Source of the DNA: Rhodobacteraceae bacterium HLUCCA12
GTDB taxonomy: Bacteria > Pseudomonadota > Alphaproteobacteria > Rhodobacterales > Rhodobacteraceae
Direction of reading: 5' to 3'
Length of the DNA stretch: 33,566 bases
Assembly: GCA_001314715.1 (NCBI GenBank)
Contig: LJSV01000027.1
Span: 1-33,566 of the forward strand
The position numbers and the translations under genes were made by a program. A model generated the notes under the pieces. The model searched no databases and had not been told where the DNA came from. It worked only from the letters and a program-made list of their open reading frames with translations. Position 1 is the stretch's first letter; every line of letters begins with the position of its first letter. Below are positions 32,690 through 33,566 of this stretch, piece after piece.

Positions 32690-33566
32690 ATGGCCACTCT
32701 CGTTCTCGGTGCCGCTGGCGCCGCCATTGGCGGTTCGATCGGCGGCGCGATCCTCGGCGTCAGTGCAGCCACCATCGGCGGCTTCATCGGCTCCAGCATC
32801 GGCTCCGTCGTGGACAGCTGGATCATCTCGTCGCTGGCGCCCACCCAGCGCATCGAGGGCGCGCGGCTCGACACGCTGCGCATCACCTCGGCCACGGAGG
32901 GCGCGGTCATCCCGCGGCTCTACGGCCGCATGCGCATGGGCGGCAACATCATCTGGGCTACGGACTTCCGCGAGGAGACGAAGACCACCACGCAGGGCGG
33001 CGGCAAGGGCGGCGGGGGCGGCAAGGTCAAGACCACCGAGTATCTGTACTATGCGAGCTTCGCCGTCGCCTTGTGCGAGGGCCCGATCACCGGCATCGGC
33101 CGCATCTGGGCCGACGGCAAGCCGATGGACCTCTCCGGCGTCACCTGGCGCTGGTATCCCGGCGACGAAACGCAGAGCCCTGATCCGTTCATCGCGGCGA
33201 AGACGGGCGCGGCCGGCACGCCTGCCTATCGGGGCACCGCCTATGTGGTCTTCGAGGAGCTCCCGCTCGGCGACTACGGCAACCGCCTGCCGCAGCTCTC
33301 CTTTGAGATGTTCCGCCCGCTCGCCGATCCCGACACGGCCGAGGGGCTGACCCGCGCCGTCACGATGATCCCGGCCTCGGGCGAGTTCACCTACGCGACG
33401 CAGGGCATCCGCAAGGGCAGCGGCGGGGCGCAGATCCCCGCGAACCTGAACGCGCTCTCTGATGCTGCCGACATGGTGGTGGCGCTCGACCGGCTGCAGG
33501 CCATGGCGCCGAAGGTGGAAAGCGTCAGCCTCGTCGTCGCCTGGTTCGGGAACGACCTGCGCGTGG
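32690..33566 (+). CDS. Giant phage tail-tip/host-specificity protein (RcGTA gp15 or lambda J-like), N-terminal 292 residues
   Basis: The gene runs off the window. ATG 32690 has GAGG at 32682-32685. The N-terminus is a Gly/Ala/Ile-rich hydrophobic stretch (LGAAGAAIGGSIGGAILGVS, then 'GGFIGSSIGSVVDS'), typical of tail-tip proteins. It continues with 'LRITSATEGAVIPRLYGRMR', a Gly/Lys loop, 'YLYYASFAVALCEGPITGIG', 'RIWADGKPMDLSGVTWRWY' and 'YVVFEELPLGDYGNRLPQLS'. This is the start seen in GTA-type multidomain baseplate proteins, which later carry TIM-barrel and carbohydrate-binding parts. Those would lie beyond the window. It would form the fibre/penetration device under the hub. Confidence 0.92.
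   Translation, partial: MATLVLGAAGAAIGGSIGGAILGVSAATIGGFIGSSIGSVVDSWIISSLAPTQRIEGARLDTLRITSATEGAVIPRLYGRMRMGGNIIWATDFREETKTTTQGGGKGGGGGKVKTTEYLYYASFAVALCEGPITGIGRIWADGKPMDLSGVTWRWYPGDETQSPDPFIAAKTGAAGTPAYRGTAYVVFEELPLGDYGNRLPQLSFEMFRPLADPDTAEGLTRAVTMIPASGEFTYATQGIRKGSGGAQIPANLNALSDAADMVVALDRLQAMAPKVESVSLVVAWFGNDLRV

Noticed and set aside
32709-33350. 213-aa plus-strand frame at the right end
   Set aside because: Out of frame with the tail-tip protein, which starts at 32690 with a ribosome site and reads as a known family to the window end.

Overview
The window reads as a high-GC alphaproteobacterial chromosome, most likely Rhodobacteraceae/Paracoccaceae. This rests on the codon use and on the phage gene types (DUF3489, DUF6900, DUF7220, DUF6441, DUF2460 and DUF2163 proteins in gene-transfer-agent-like order). 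Family names come from reading the translated proteins, not from a search.

Left third (1-7540): a defence-type locus. It holds the C-terminal part of a type I specificity subunit (HsdS), a PIN-like NYN-domain protein, and a full HsdR motor/nuclease subunit. These are followed by a large protein with an N-terminal PHP domain and a split SMC/ABC-like ATPase (TrlF-like), whose frame is broken by one base in the coiled coil. HsdM is presumably upstream of the window. A 660-base gene-free stretch with an inverted/direct repeat and a GC-rich hairpin separates this locus from phage DNA.

Right two thirds (8196-33566, running off the end): the late region of a siphovirus-type prophage. The order is ParB/DNA methyltransferase, a DUF7220 membrane protein, a minus-strand cluster (DUF3489, a 52-aa protein, DUF6900), small and large (GpA) terminase, gpW, lambda-type portal, S49 protease with a nested scaffold start, decoration protein, capsid E, FII-like connector, DUF6441, a tail-terminator-like gene (frameshifted), tail tube, tail assembly chaperone with a textbook -1 frameshift signal, tape measure, DUF2460 distal tail protein, DUF2163 hub, NlpC/P60 peptidase and the start of the giant tail-tip protein. 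Heads are lambda-like and the tail tip is like RcGTA.

The striking feature is cargo. Non-structural genes sit in at least seven junctions of the morphogenesis region: GNAT + DUF6653, CcdAB, an Sll1863-like coiled-coil protein, an unknown 358-aa protein, VapBC, a second GNAT, and MATE + glyoxalase-like. Four of these (CcdAB, Sll1863-like, VapBC, second GNAT) share one layout. They lie on the minus strand, abut or overlap the stop of the preceding phage gene tail-to-tail, and are followed by a 60-84 base gap in which a sigma70-like promoter with a 17-base spacer can be drawn 23-30 bases before the cargo start. No integrase, repressor, lysis gene, tRNA, IS element or CRISPR array is visible.
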